Of a stretch of DNA of 64,000 bases, positions 32,640-43,171 are shown one piece after another. Location: assembly GCA_030323885.1 (NCBI GenBank), contig CM059198.1, forward strand, positions 61,902,917 to 61,966,916. The letters are read 5' to 3'. The notes below the pieces were generated by a model that worked only from the letters and a program-made list of their open reading frames with translations, did no database searches and was not told where the DNA came from. This DNA comes from Branchipolynoe longqiensis (taxonomy: Eukaryota > Annelida > Polychaeta > Phyllodocida > Polynoidae). How positions within the stretch are numbered: the first letter of the stretch is position 1; each line of letters starts with the position of its first letter. The translations under genes were made by a program, and so were the position numbers.

Positions 32640-32890
32640 CCCCTCACACACCTCACACCGCACCCTCCCACCCCCCACGACACACACACACACACTCCTC
32701 TCTACTCATACACAACCTGCCCACAAACACACCTTACACATCTCACACACCTCACACACCTCACACACCTCAAACACCTCACGCACCTCACACGTCTCAC
32801 ACACCTCACACACCTCAAACACCTCATACCCTCACCCACCTCATACCCTCACACACCTCACACACCTCACACACCTCACACACCTCATCC
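32640..32890. repeat. CACACCTCA simple repeat
   Basis: About 25 units of CACACCTCA and related 9-mers. Confidence 0.9.
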
Positions 32891-33189
32891 ATTCACCGGC
32901 AAGACTCACCGTCACCACCGTCACCACCAATGCGTCGCGTTGGCTGGTCACCCGGGGACTCATAAGGGGAGCGTGGGGAGGGAGTAGCTGGGAGGGAGAG
33001 GGTAGGATGGGGTGGGGAGGGGAGGGACGAGGAGGAGAAAGCAGGCGGCATTGGCCACGGCCTCCATCCACCCGACCTTAGCATCTCAGCTTCCACCGCC
33101 AGGGAGCTAGGGAGCCACGGAACCAGGGGACTAAGGGGCTAGGGGACCAGGGTGTCACGGCGGCAGAATGCTTTCTTAAGGAGATCTCA

Positions 33190-33450
33190 GACCATGGGGG
33201 TGGGGTGCGGTGGGATGGGGATGGGTGGGGATGGGTGCGGATGGGTGGGGACGGGTGGGGATGGGTGGTGATGGGTGAGGATGGGTGGAGAGGGGTAGGA
33301 GAGGGGTAGTAGTGGGGAGTGGTGGGGGTGGGTGAGGAGGGGTGGGTGAGGAGGGGTGGGGAGGGGTGGGGGTTGATGCGGATGGGTGGGGAGGGGTGAG
33401 GATGGGTTGGGAGTGGTGGGGAGTGGGGGGCGGGGTGAGGAGGGGGTGCG
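33190..33450. repeat. GGGGATGGGT simple repeat
   Basis: GGTGGGGATGG/GGGGAGGGGTG units of about 10-12 bp. G-rich with quadruplex potential. Confidence 0.85.
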
Positions 33451-33519
33451 TGGGGAGGAGGCGGGTGCTCGCTCAGAGCGGCTCTTGTTTTAAGCAAGGT
33501 TCTTTGTGACAGTCGAGCT

Positions 33520-34255
33520 GGTCACGGCACGTTCAGCAGTAGCACCTAGCAGCTGTCAACTAGGGAACAACACTGTTAGCTGTCAGAACATGACGAGCAA
33601 TACTAGCTGTCAGCTCACGTTGAGAAATGTCAGCTGTCAGTTAAGAACGAGTAATGTCACTTTTCAGCTTAGTTCGAGCATTGGGCAGTTGACACCTCAC
33701 GCAGAGCAATGTCAGCTGTCAGTTTAGAGTCACTACTGTCAGCCGTCATATCAGCAGACCACTCTTAGGTGTCAGCTCAGGCTGAACACGGTCAGCGCAG
33801 GCAGCATTGAATGTTCAGTCAGAATATTGTCAGCCGTCACATAAGCCGACTAGTGTCAGCTGTCACTTTGACATGAAGATTCTCAGCTGTCACCTCAGAC
33901 CGAGTCATGGCAGCCGTAACCTCACGCCGACTAGTGTCAGCTGTCACCTTGACGCGAACACGCTCTCAATTGTCACCCCAGACCGAGCACTGCCAGCCGT
34001 CACCTCAAGCCGACTAGTCAGCTGTCACCTCGACGCGAACACACTCAGCTGTGCCATCACACCGTGACACTGTCAGCTGTCAACTGTAATTGAAGGTGAC
34101 AGGGCGGGTAATCTCAACTAATTCAGACCACTGTCAGACCAGGCAGAGAACTGTCAACTCAGTCGGAAAGCTGTAAGCTCAGCCCGAGTGCTGTCAGCTG
34201 TCCCCGAGGGCCGAGGACTGTCAGCTGTCAGCGGTCAGATCAGGGGTGCTCACTG
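33520..34255. repeat. GTCAGCTGTCA minisatellite with ~80-bp higher-order unit
   Basis: The palindromic word TCAGCTG recurs about every 25-40 bp. From 33831 to 34093 an ordered ~80-bp unit repeats three times: CAGCCGTCAC, CCGACTAGTGTCAGCTGTCA, a GACGCGAACAC variant, then CAGACCGAGCA(C). Unit starts are 33831, 33911 and 33994. The forward frames here are by-products. Confidence 0.85.
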
Positions 34256-34393
34256 TAAGTCAGGAGCAGCTCAGAGCCACCTCAGGCTGGCATTAATGTC
34301 AAGACGTAAACAGTCCCAAGTAGTTTCCTAGAAGGGAAGATTGATTAACTCAGCTGAACACCTTCCAAACTGAGCAGCTTCCCACACATCAGT

Positions 34394-34450
34394 TGGTTGG
34401 TGGTTGGTTGTTGGAGTTTTACGTCCTGGCAACATCTAAGGAGATCTGCC
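34394..34450 (-). mobile_element. SINE 3' tail fragment
   Basis: GGTTGGTTGTTGGAGTTTTA, CGTCCTGGCAACATCTAAGG. Confidence 0.8.
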
Positions 34451-34506
34451 AATCCTGATGTATATTCTGCTTTGATGATGTGAGTTTATTGCATGTTATG
34501 TTGGTT

Positions 34507-34617
34507 CTTGTTGTTGGAGTTTTACATCCTGGCAATATCTAAGTTCATATCAGGATGGGTATCTATTGGTGACAGTGTACACTCAAGGCAACTTTGTAAT
34601 GCTGCCCCAGCCTGATA
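34507..34617 (-). mobile_element. SINE 3' fragment
   Basis: GTTGGAGTTTTACATCCTGG to GTAATGCTGCCCCAGCC, without head. Confidence 0.8.
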
Positions 34618-34662
34618 TATTTCATTAAAACAATTTTTATCAATTAATTCTTTCATTTAAGA

Positions 34663-35003
34663 GACCAGACGGGATGGCTGAATGAGTTGGGTGTGTCCGT
34701 CTCCTGTGCTGGTAGATCGTGGGGTCGTGGGTTCGAACCATGGTCGAGTCAAATCCAATGAATTGAAAATTGGTGCTTGTCACTTCCTAGCCAGGCGCTC
34801 GGCATTATTAGGACAGGGCAAGGACTGGTGTGCTCAGTGTCAGGATAATGTGACTGAGTGGGAGACCAGGTCATGGTCCCGGCGGCCTGGTTTCCCAGTG
34901 AGACAGCACTATAAAGTCGACATGAGTGCGCACTGTCACAAGTCGGTACCCATCCTGATATGACCTTAGATGTTGCTAGTACGTAAAACAACAACAAACA
35001 AAC
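34663..35003 (+). mobile_element. SINE-A, full length, AAACAAAC tail
   Basis: GACCAGACGGGATGGCTGAA head, B box GGTTCGAACC, full body and ACAACAACAAACAAAC tail. A reversed SINE body fragment begins immediately after the tail. Confidence 0.9.
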
Positions 35004-35140
35004 GATATCCCACTCAGTCACATCATCCTGACACTGAGCCAACCAGTCCTTACCCTATCCTAATAATGCTGAGCGCCACGCTAGGAAGCGACAAGATTCA
35101 ATTTTAAGTCATTGGTTGGATGCAACCGGGAATTGAATCA
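35004..35140 (-). mobile_element. SINE body fragment
   Basis: GATATCCCACTCAGTCACAT to ATGCAACCGGGAATTGAATC. A possible SINE-B proximal part, reversed. Confidence 0.75.
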
Positions 35141-35175
35141 AACCAATGAATTTCAAAATTGATAGTGAGTAGTAT

Positions 35176-35228
35176 GTTGGTTGGTTGTTGGAATGTTACG
35201 CCCTAACACCATCAAAGGTCAAATAAAG
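35176..35228 (-). mobile_element. SINE 3' tail fragment
   Basis: TTGGTTGGTTGTTGGAATGT then CGCCCTAACACCATCAAAGG. Confidence 0.65.
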
Positions 35229-35524
35229 GGACGGGGATAGTAAGTAGTAAGGTGAGTGGGTGGTGAATGTGGGTGCAATGTGAAAGGGCTAGAAGACCAC
35301 CGCCATGGCGCTGAGAATTGAAGTATTCAGGTTATTTACTAAAAAAAACACCATTAAAATATCAAATTAAAATTAAATTTGAAAAAAATCCTCACTCAAA
35401 CACATGTTAAAATGAGCATTACCCGGCAGATAGCTGCTGACCCCAGGCCACTCTCCTCACAGCCTCCTGTCACCTTCAATGACATTCATCCACCTCACGT
35501 CGGGTCACCTCCAGTAGTCCCCAC

Positions 35525-35632
35525 TCAGAGTCGGTTCAGGCTCGGCTCAGGCTAGGCTCAGCCTCAGCTAAGGCTCGGCTCAAGCTCGGTTCACGCTCGG
35601 CTCAGACTTGCTTCAGCCTTGGTTCAGGTTTG
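35525..35632. repeat. CTCGGCTCAGG simple repeat
   Basis: About nine 11-12-bp units CTCGGCTCAGG/CTCGGTTCACG. Confidence 0.85.
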
Positions 35633-35674
35633 TCTGCCGGACCCCACCTGTAAAGTTCAGCTGCTGAAGCCGGC

Positions 35675-36510
35675 CAAGTTTAAGTGTTATATGTTAAATG
35701 TTAAATGTTAAAGGTTACATGTTAATGATTAAAAGTTAACGGTTATATGTTAATGGCTAAATGTTAAAGGTTAAGTGTTAAAGGTTAGAGGTTTGAGGCT
35801 TAAGGTTTAAGTTTTAAACATTGAGCTTTCAGGTATAAAGCGTAAGCTTTAGGGTTTAAGGTTCAAGGTTTAATTTTTAATATTTAATGTTTAATGTCTA
35901 AGGCTTAAGACTTAGGGTTTAAGATTCAAGATTTAAACTTAGAGATTTAAGGTTTAATTATTAAAGCTTAGGGCTTAGGGCATTTAGGGCTTAAGGTTGA
36001 AGGTTACAGGCATACACTTTCAGGATTAAGGCTTAAGGTATAAGGTTTAAGGCTTAGGGTTCAGGCTGGAAGTTTTAATATTTAGGGTTTACGGTTAAAG
36101 ATTACAGATTTGAGGATTAAAATGTAAGGCTTAGCGCTTAATGTTCATGGTTCAGGGCTTAGCGCTTAGGGTTAAGGTTAAGGGTTAGGGTTAAGGTTTA
36201 TGGTTTATGGTTCAGATCTAAGGTTTAATGTTTAATGTCTAAGTCTTAAGATTTAAGGGTTAAGACTCAATATGTAATGATTAAGGTGTAAGGCTTAACA
36301 TTTAAAGCTTAGGCTTTAGGGCTTAGCGTTTATGTGTTATGGTTTATGCTATAAGCTTCATGGTTTACGGCTTAAAGTCTAAGTTTCAAGGTTTAAGGAT
36401 TAAGGGTTTAGGTTCAAAGTTCAGAGTTTAAAGATTAGGGCTGACAGTTAAGAGTTAATGTTTCTGGTTTAAGGTTTAAGGTTTAAGGTTTAAGGTTTAA
36501 GAGTGGCTTG
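35675..36510. repeat. Degenerate GGTTTAA/TTAGGG-like tandem array
   Basis: About 830 bp of 6-7-bp words TTAAGG, GGTTTAA, CTTAGGG, GTTAAGG. Some stretches read as telomere-like TTAGGG (e.g. GGGTTAGGGTTAAGG near 36180-36197) but most are TTTAAGG. All words point in the same strand direction. Confidence 0.85.
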
Positions 36511-36654
36511 GCTGGGCAGCTGGTCCGGCCTGCCGTCCATTGCTCACCGTGAGACAGGCGGCAGACATTGGCCAGCGTTATAAGCTGCTTGTCCCCGATC
36601 GAGGAGGGGTAAGGGAGGTGGGGGTGATTGGGGGTGGGAGAGGGTGTTCTCTGT

Positions 36655-36948
36655 GGAAAGAGTGGTTAGAGTGTTTGACATTTTACTAGGTCAGACTCCT
36701 AATCTGAAGGTCGGCGGTTCAATTCCCTGTGCCCCAACCTCTCCCAATTTGAATTTCCACCGATGTGTATAACTTACAGTGTCATCAAAGCCCAGTTGCT
36801 CTCATACCATATCTATGTGGTTTGGGAGGTTAAAAGTCCCTTGGGTAAGTAAAAGTGTAGGCATCGGCTTCCTATCGACAAACTGTCTAATAGTGAAAAG
36901 ATGTCTATTTAGACTTATTCATGATAGGCAGTATAAATCTTCAAGAAT
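36655..36948 (+). mobile_element. SINE-C with head, CTTCAAG end
   Basis: The Arg-like head GTGGAAAGAGTGGTTAGAGT, CAGACTCCTAATCTGAAGG and GTTCAATTCCC is followed by the body (CTCTCATACCATATCTATG, AAAAGTGTAGGC) and TGATAGGCAGTATAAATC. The 71-aa frame is repeat-derived; similar peptides appear at 5.6 and 58.9 kb. Confidence 0.8.
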
Positions 36949-37110
36949 GGTGGTGTGCATGGGTGTGGTGGCTGTTGGCTATGGTGTGTCTTGAGCCATG
37001 TAAGGTGTGGGTGAGAGGTGACTGGGGTGGTGTGTTGTAGGTCATGTGTGTTGTTGGGGTGCCGGTGGCGGTGGATCTGTGTGGGGTGGGTGAGTGTGGG
37101 TTGGTGTTTT

Positions 37111-37382
37111 GGTTATTAGAGATTTTCGTCCTGGCAACATCTGAGGTGATATCAGGATGGGTACCTACAGACTTGTGACAGTGCACGCTCTGACAGTGCA
37201 CGCTCTATTTTTTAGTGCTTCCCCAGTGGGAGACTAGGCTGCCAGCCCCATGACCTGATATCCCACTCAATCACATTATCCTGACACTGACCAGACTAGT
37301 CTTTGCACTATCCTATTATTGTTGAGCGCCTGGCTAGGAAGCGACAAGTATAAATGTTATAAGTCATTGATTTGACTCTACC
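37111..37382 (-). mobile_element. SINE body and tail
   Basis: AGATTTTCGTCCTGGCAACA to GATTTGACTCTACCA; the head is missing. A GACAGTGCACGCTCT word is duplicated at 37177-37206. Confidence 0.8.
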
Positions 37383-37839
37383 ATTAATCTGTAATGGTAG
37401 ATTACACCACATGTGTATTTAACTGTTATTGTTATGTTACCATAACACATATATACATAAATACAACATTTGTGTTAATAATCCTGATTTCAACAATGGG
37501 TGGAAGGAGAATGCTTTAACACTGACTAAAGAAGCTATTCAATAAAATAAACATATTAGCCAATAAACCGAACCCCTCTCACCTCCCACCCCCCCACCTC
37601 CCACCCCAAAAAAAGACAATGCTTAAAAATGACTGACGAAAGCTTTTCTTATCCTTTTCAAAGTGCACTTTCTGGAAGTCCCCCACCGTCAAAGTATTTC
37701 CCAAAAAACACTTGCCCCCCCCCAACAAAAAAAGAAACACATACAAAAAACAACTCCCCTCGTACTGCACCTTACCCATCGCCCCTCACTGTCATCACCC
37801 CTTACAAGCGTCTAATCAATGCCCTCCAACCACAACAGT

Positions 37840-38470
37840 ACACTCACACCCAACCCTACACTGACATTCAAAACCCTATACTAACACCAAACGGCATACA
37901 CTTACACCATGACCTTACACTCACACCACAACCCTACACTCACACTCACACTCAAAGCCCTACACTCACACCCGAATCCTACCCTCAGAATCAAAGCCCT
38001 ACACTCACAACCCAACCCTACACTCACAGCCAAACCCTACACTCACGCCCTAACCTTACAACCGTACACTCAAACGCTACACGCACAGTCCAACCCTACA
38101 CTCCCACCCAAACCCTACACTCACACTCAAACCCTACACTCAGTCTAACCGTACACTCACGGTCCAACCGTACACTCAAATGCTACATTCACAGTCCAAC
38201 CTTACACTCACACCCAAACCCTACACTCACACTCAAACCCTACACTCAGTCTAACCGTACACTCACAGTCCAACAGTGCACTCACACCCACACGCTACAC
38301 TCACACCCAAAACCTACACTCACACTCAAACCCTACACTCAGTCTAACCGTACACTCACAGTCCAACAGTGCACTCACACCCACACCCTACACTCACAGT
38401 CACACCCAAACCCTACACTCATGACCCAACCCTACACTCGCACCCAATCCCTACACTCACACCGCCACCC
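37840..38470. repeat. CCCTACACTCACACCCAAA minisatellite
   Basis: Units of 12-19 bp built from CCTACACTCACA, with a longer ordered block (AACCCTACACTCAGTCTAAC, CGTACACTCACAGTCCAAC) repeated about three times at 38125-38365. A 415-residue forward frame spans it (Thr/Pro/His/Ser-rich); it starts upstream of the array but has no recognisable domain. I regard it as an artefact. Confidence 0.85.
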
Positions 38471-39150
38471 CACACTCCCACCTCAACACTCCACTCCCTC
38501 CCACGCCTCACCGCCACCCCACAGCATGCCTCTAACCACCCAACTCCAGCCCATACCTTCACACTTCGACCCAATCTACAATTATCCTCCCATCCCACCA
38601 CGCACCTCCCGAACCCCCAACCCCACCCACACCTCCACCCCACCCACACCCCCATCCTCCTATCTCCCGCCCGACACCGTAGGAAACAACCGAACATTTG
38701 TTTCTTATGTTTCCTGGTCCCCTAGCCTCCTACTCGGCGGAAGGAAAGAAACGAGGGTAGCCTCCTGGCCTAGGGGGGGGGGGGGGCTGGGGTTAGTAGT
38801 GGGGTGTCCGGCTGGAGGTGAGGGAGGGGCGGGGGGGGGGCTCAAATGGCCGCTAGGGGTTTCGCTAGAGGGGTAAAGGGCCCTCCCCGCTTACAAATTG
38901 GTCCAGCCCTGCCGTAAATTCAGCAGCTTTGGCAGGCTGTTTTGTTGGTGTTTGTCTTTTATTGCTGCTCGTGTCTTTCTGTGTTGTCTTCTTCCCACTT
39001 CCCCAGGCTCCCTGCACGTGGTACATCACGAATGAGGCAGGGCGACTATGTCTGTAATGTCACGTCTGTAATTTGTTTTCATCGCCCTCTAAATGTAGCT
39101 TCTGTGCTTCGACTGAGTAATTGTATTGGGTGTGATCTGCTTGACTTTGC
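38470..39150. other. Pro/Thr-type C-rich then unassigned sequence
   Basis: C-rich low complexity to 38670, two G-runs at 38774 and 38833, then mixed sequence. No gene recognised. Confidence 0.4.
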
Positions 39151-39415
39151 TCTTAGGTTATACATATATATATATATAGCTAACTTTCAATATAACCTTC
39201 ACATGAATATAGATTCTGCTATTAATTGGAATATTTTCCGTTATTATTTGGAATGTCTTCACTGTTGCTTTCCATGTCACAAAAGTGGAACACAACTTCT
39301 GAAACCGACCTATCTATATATGTTTATATATATATGTGCATATATATATGTGTATATATATATGTATATATATATATATGTGTATATATGTGTATATATG
39401 TGTATATATCATTAC
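39150..39415. repeat. (TATA/TGTATA)n microsatellites
   Basis: TA-rich tracts at 39160-39178 and 39312-39410. The overlapping Tyr/Ile-rich frames are artefacts. Confidence 0.85.
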
Positions 39416-40118
39416 CTTTGGGGGTGGGGTCGGGGTCAGAGATGATGGTGGAGGGATGATCTTGTTAAATATGTGTATGTGTAAGGTGTTATTGTATTTT
39501 GCAGACTTTTACAGTTAATAAAAGCGGTTTGGGATGACAAGTATGTAGTAGGGAGTCGACATACGGATTTTCTCCCGTACATTTTGACACCATTTTGTTT
39601 TTGTTCGATTTGGGTATCAAAAACTCAAAATTCAGCTTGGTATCCATTCTTTTCATAATCAGCACAAACAAGTAATTCCAAAAAGTCTAGATACCAACCT
39701 CTGCTAAGAAATGCTACTATATTGCTCAAATTCAATACTTTTGAGAAAATAACCTAGTCTAGGCTTTCTATATCGTGTTGCAACCTGGCTTAAAATGACC
39801 ATTACTTCTCTGATGCATATCTGAACATCATATATGGTGTTCTATTTGCATGAGACTGAGGGCACTATAGGCTTGGTCAAGGATCATCTGGCTCTCACTA
39901 TATTTCCCTTTATGCTAAATGACTAGGGCATAGTTCCTGATTCCTCATCCTATGTGCAATGAGGCAGCATACAGCAATCAGGCCTTTCCCCAGTCAGCCA
40001 TTTATATATAGTGTAGTGGTCTGCACTGACCTCTCAGGCAAGGAGACAGCAGCAGTATGCCAACACGCGCTCTATGACCTCTCTACCATCTGGCACACAG
40101 CCAACCTCTCCCCCCTGA

Positions 40119-40449
40119 CCAGACGGGATGGCCGAATGAGTTTAGCATCCATCTGCTGGTAGATCGTGGGGTCGTGGGTTCGAACCCTAGACGAGTCAAA
40201 CCAATGACTTAGAAATTGATACTTGTCACTTCCTAGCCTGGCGCTCCGCATTATTAGGATAGGGCAAGGACTGGTTGGCTCAGTGTCAGGATAATGTGAC
40301 TGAGTGGGATATCAGGTCATGGTGCTGGCAACCTGGTCTCCCAATGGGGCAGCACTATACAGCTGCCATGAGAGCGCCCTGTCACGAATCTGCACCGGTC
40401 CTGATAACACCTTAGATGTTACTAGGCCGTAAACAACAAGAAACAAACA
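40119..40449 (+). mobile_element. SINE-A in duplication copy 1
   Basis: CCAGACGGGATGGCCGAATG head to AACAAGAAACAAAC tail. The twin is at 48877-49207. Confidence 0.9.
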
Positions 40450-40451
40450 TT

Positions 40452-40770
40452 ATTTGGTTGTTGGAATTTTACATCTTGGCAACATCTAAAGTCATATCTG
40501 CAGAGATACCGACTTGTGACAGTGCATACTCATGATGACTTTCTAGTGCTGTCCCACTGACCGCCACTAACATGACCTGATATCCCACTCAGTCACATTA
40601 TCCGGAGACTGATCTAACCAGTCCTTTGCCTATCCTATTAAAGCCGAGTGGCAAGCTAGGATGCGACAAGCATCAATTATTTAACTCAGTGGTTAGACTC
40701 AACGGGTATTGAACTCCCGATGTCCCACACGGTAGACCTGCGTTCTACTGATTCGGTCACCGCTTCCAGG
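40452..40770 (-). mobile_element. SINE-B in duplication copy 1
   Basis: GGTTGTTGGAATTTTACATC tail, shared body, and GATTCGGTCACCGCTTCCAG head. It lies tail-to-tail with the preceding SINE-A. Confidence 0.85.
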
Positions 40771-41265
40771 TCAGTGGACAGTGGTCAGTACCAGGGTACA
40801 GCATCCCGTGCCAACATGGTGTGCCAGCATTTCTCGTACAATTACAGCCCATGCACATCTTCACCTGCAGCAATGGCCGACCCAGCGTGGTAACGGGTGT
40901 GCCACTTAGGGCGTGCTGACAGGGCGACAAGCTTTACGCTCGCTGATCAGCGAGGTGGGTATCGGTGAGAGCTGAGGAGCTGCTGTGGCGCATGGTGGTG
41001 GTGGTCGGGTTAGTCGAGCAAATTGAGTTTGCTTGTATGTGATGACTGGTCATTGGAGTCTGCCAGAATTTGGGTCCACAGCGCCATGTTTGTTTGGAGG
41101 TGGGGGGGCGGGGTGGCGGGCACCATTACTATTAGATTATGTTAGAGATGCAGGGGGTCATGGAGGTGCAGGGTGTGCCTGTTTGTACGAGGTTATTGGG
41201 TTCATACCATCCATGATGCAGCTTCGGGTACAGCCATCATGGCAATGGCCTACCCACCAGGAGTA

Positions 41266-41802
41266 GTTGGTTATTTGAGTCTTACCTCCTAGCAGCATCT
41301 AAGGTTAGAAAAGCTGGATTTTGGACTGACTGAAATTTACAAACAGTTACAAGCCGTAAACAAGAAGTAAGAAAAACTAAATTATTACTAAGACAAAATT
41401 CAAAAGATTTAAATAAAATTGAACTAGTGCTGCCCAGCGGTGAAAACAAGTGTTAACCCACTTATCCATTATGAGCAGGGGAAATAAATTCATCACAAAA
41501 AAAGAGAAAAAAAAGGTCATATCAGGACAGGTACCGACTTGTGACAGTGCACACTCATGGTGACTTTATAGTCCTGCCCCACTGGGAAATCACACCACCA
41601 GCACCATGACCCAATATCCCACTCGGTCACTATCCTGGCACTGAGATAACCAGTCCTTGCCCTATCCTATTAATGCCAAGGGCCAGACTAGGAAGCACAA
41701 GTATCAATTTTATAAATCATTGGTATGACTCGACCGGGAACCGAACTCCCGATCTCCCTCAAGCGAGGCCCGCGCTCTACCGATTCGGCCACCGCGCCTG
41801 GT
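41266..41802 (-). mobile_element. SINE-B split by a LINE-tail insertion
   Basis: The tail piece (41266-41305) ends CATCTAAGGT. The rest resumes at GGTCATATCAGGACAGG (41515) and ends in the head CGATTCGGCCACCGCGCC. The interruption is a poly(A)-ended LINE fragment. The repeated AAGGT on both sides is the likely target duplication. Confidence 0.85.
41306..41514 (+). mobile_element. 5'-truncated LINE 3' end inserted in SINE-B
   Basis: AAGCTGGATTTTGGACTGAC to GAAAACAAGTGTTAACCCAC, TTATCCATTATGAGCAGG and an A-rich tail. It matches the LINE 3' ends at 18.43 and 42.78 kb. Confidence 0.8.
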
Positions 41803-41886
41803 CCACCAGGAATAAGATGTGCTCAGAGGCTTTCCAACCATCCAGGGACATCGTATGTATTTCCTTCACTATTTCTTTAGTTGATA

Positions 41887-42141
41887 CCAGACGGGATGGC
41901 CAAATGAGTTGATCTTCCGTCTCCCGTTTTAGTAGATCACGGGTTCCGAACACACGGGTTCGAACCTTGGTGGAGTCAAACCAATGACTTAAAAAATTGA
42001 TACTTGTCACTTCCAAGCCAGGCGCACGGTGCTATTAGGATAGGGCAAGGACTGGTTGGCTCAGTGTCAGGATTATATGACTAAGTGCGATCTCAGATCA
42101 AAGGTGCTGGTGGCTCTGGTCTCCCAGTGGGATAGCACTAT
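41887..42141 (+). mobile_element. SINE-A, interrupted at CACTAT by a GC-rich insert
   Basis: CCAGACGGGATGGCCAAATG to GGGATAGCACTAT. In this copy the SINE 3' part after the insert is cut short by the duplication boundary (42749). Confidence 0.85.
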
Positions 42142-42739
42142 GATGCGCGAACAGGGAAGAAGGGAAGGCGGGGGTGGGAGAAAAGGCGTTTTATTAACGC
42201 CTCAAACAGAGCATACAGAGGAACAGGTAAAACAGGCAAAAGAAAGGAAAGGGCTCATGAGGAGCAAAGAAACAGGCTCGTGAGGAGCAATACAGTGAGG
42301 GGCTCATGAGGAGCAGAAGAGATAAATAAGGACGGGCTCATAAGGAGCAGTGTCAGAGTTCTGGTAGAGGGGGGGCCGAGGAGCCCTCCGCCGCAGAGGG
42401 AGGAGGGTAGAGGAGGGAAAGTTGGGTGGAGGAAAAGAGGGCAGAGAGCTGGAAGGCGGCAGGAGGGCAAGTGCCTGAGGGAGGCCGGCGGGCGGCCTTA
42501 TAAGGGAAGGGGGGCGCGGGCGACAGCAGGTGAGTTGTGAAAGCTGCCTGCCCGGGGGAGGGCGAGTGAGGGTGAGCAGCGGGCGTCGGGTGAGGCGCGA
42601 ATGCTGCGCGACACGGGGGCGGGGGAGGAAGGGGCGCGCGGCGGGGTCTGGTGAGGTGTGAGCGCAGCGCGACAGCGCGGGGCGGGGGAGGGTCTCTTCC
42701 TCTCCTCGCATCAAGCGTAATGCTTCGCATTACGACCAA
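42142..42739. mobile_element. GC-rich insertion element with terminal hairpin (copy 1)
   Basis: Starts GATGCGCGAA and ends in a perfect hairpin CGTAATGC-TTC-GCATTACG. It contains four to five copies of GGGCTCATGAGGAGCA-like words and CpG-rich sequence with CGCGCGGCGGGGTC. The forward small frame and the Pro/Arg/Ala-rich reverse frames are composition-driven. It lies inside a SINE-A; no clear TSD. Type unknown. Confidence 0.6.
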
Positions 42740-42780
42740 AGTACCCATGGACTTACCGCAGCAGCTACTGTTTGGTAAGA

Positions 42781-42890
42781 CAACATCAACACTACAGCTG
42801 GCCAGCATTGAAAACAAGCCTGGTTACCCAGGCTTACATGCTATGGACAGAATAAATACAGCCTCAATAAAAAAATAAAAAATAAAATAA
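42781..42890 (+). mobile_element. LINE 3' end with A-rich tail
   Basis: CTACAGCTGGCCAGCATTGA, then TTACATGCTATGGACAGAAT and AATAAAAAAATAAAAAATAA. Directly followed by LINE ORF1 coding sequence, so two LINE copies abut. Confidence 0.6.
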
Positions 42891-43171
42891 TAAACAGACC
42901 TCTCAAAGTTATATTCGACTCAGTTGAAACACAGGAGTCTGTTATGAGCAACTTGAACAAACTCAAGGATGCTCCCAATAAACTAAAGAACTTAGGAGTA
43001 TGTTACGATCTCGACAAAGAAGATCGTAAAACTCTTAGCGAACATGTACAAGCTGCTAAAGAAAATACTGATCGGTCAAAAAACTGGATATACAAGGTCC
43101 GGGGTCCTCCCTGGAACATGAAAGAATTAAAAATAAGAAAGCCAGGTCAGGCAAAATATATAATAGAATAG
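42890..43171 (+). pseudogene. CR1-like LINE ORF1 C-terminal part
   Basis: In-frame sequence PLKVIFDSVETQESVM ... LKDAPNKLKNLG ... DRKTLSEHVQAAKENT ... VRGPPWNMKELKIRK. The KLKDAP and RGPPW-KI-K pattern is typical of the C terminus of CR1-group ORF1, which binds the element's RNA. The N-terminal part is missing. It ends at a TAG at about 43169 and overlaps the start of ORF2 coding sequence in another frame. Confidence 0.75.

Larger units (their letters stand above)
39686..42749 (+). repeat. 3.07-kb direct duplication, copy 1
   Basis: From CTAGATACCAACCTCTGCTA to CGACCAAAGTACCCATG this segment repeats at 48445-51514 with scattered substitutions and small indels, roughly 1-3 % by eye. Both copies carry the same nested SINEs, the same LINE-tail insertion and the same GC-rich insert, so the duplication happened after those insertions. 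Flanks differ on both sides. The 67-, 77- and 79-aa frames here are shared by both copies and read repeat sequence. Confidence 0.9.

Noticed and set aside
37629..38876. 415-residue forward frame, Thr/Pro/His-rich
   Set aside because: It translates the CCCTACACTCACAC minisatellite. Its ends lie in C-rich and G-rich low-complexity DNA with no recognisable domain.
42142..42739. Helitron
   Set aside because: The 3' hairpin is suggestive, but the element lacks TC at the start, CTRR at the end and an A/T insertion site.
39686..42749. The 3-kb direct repeats as LTRs of a giant LTR retrotransposon
   Set aside because: They contain nested SINEs and no TG...CA ends, and the interior holds two unrelated elements in opposite orientation.
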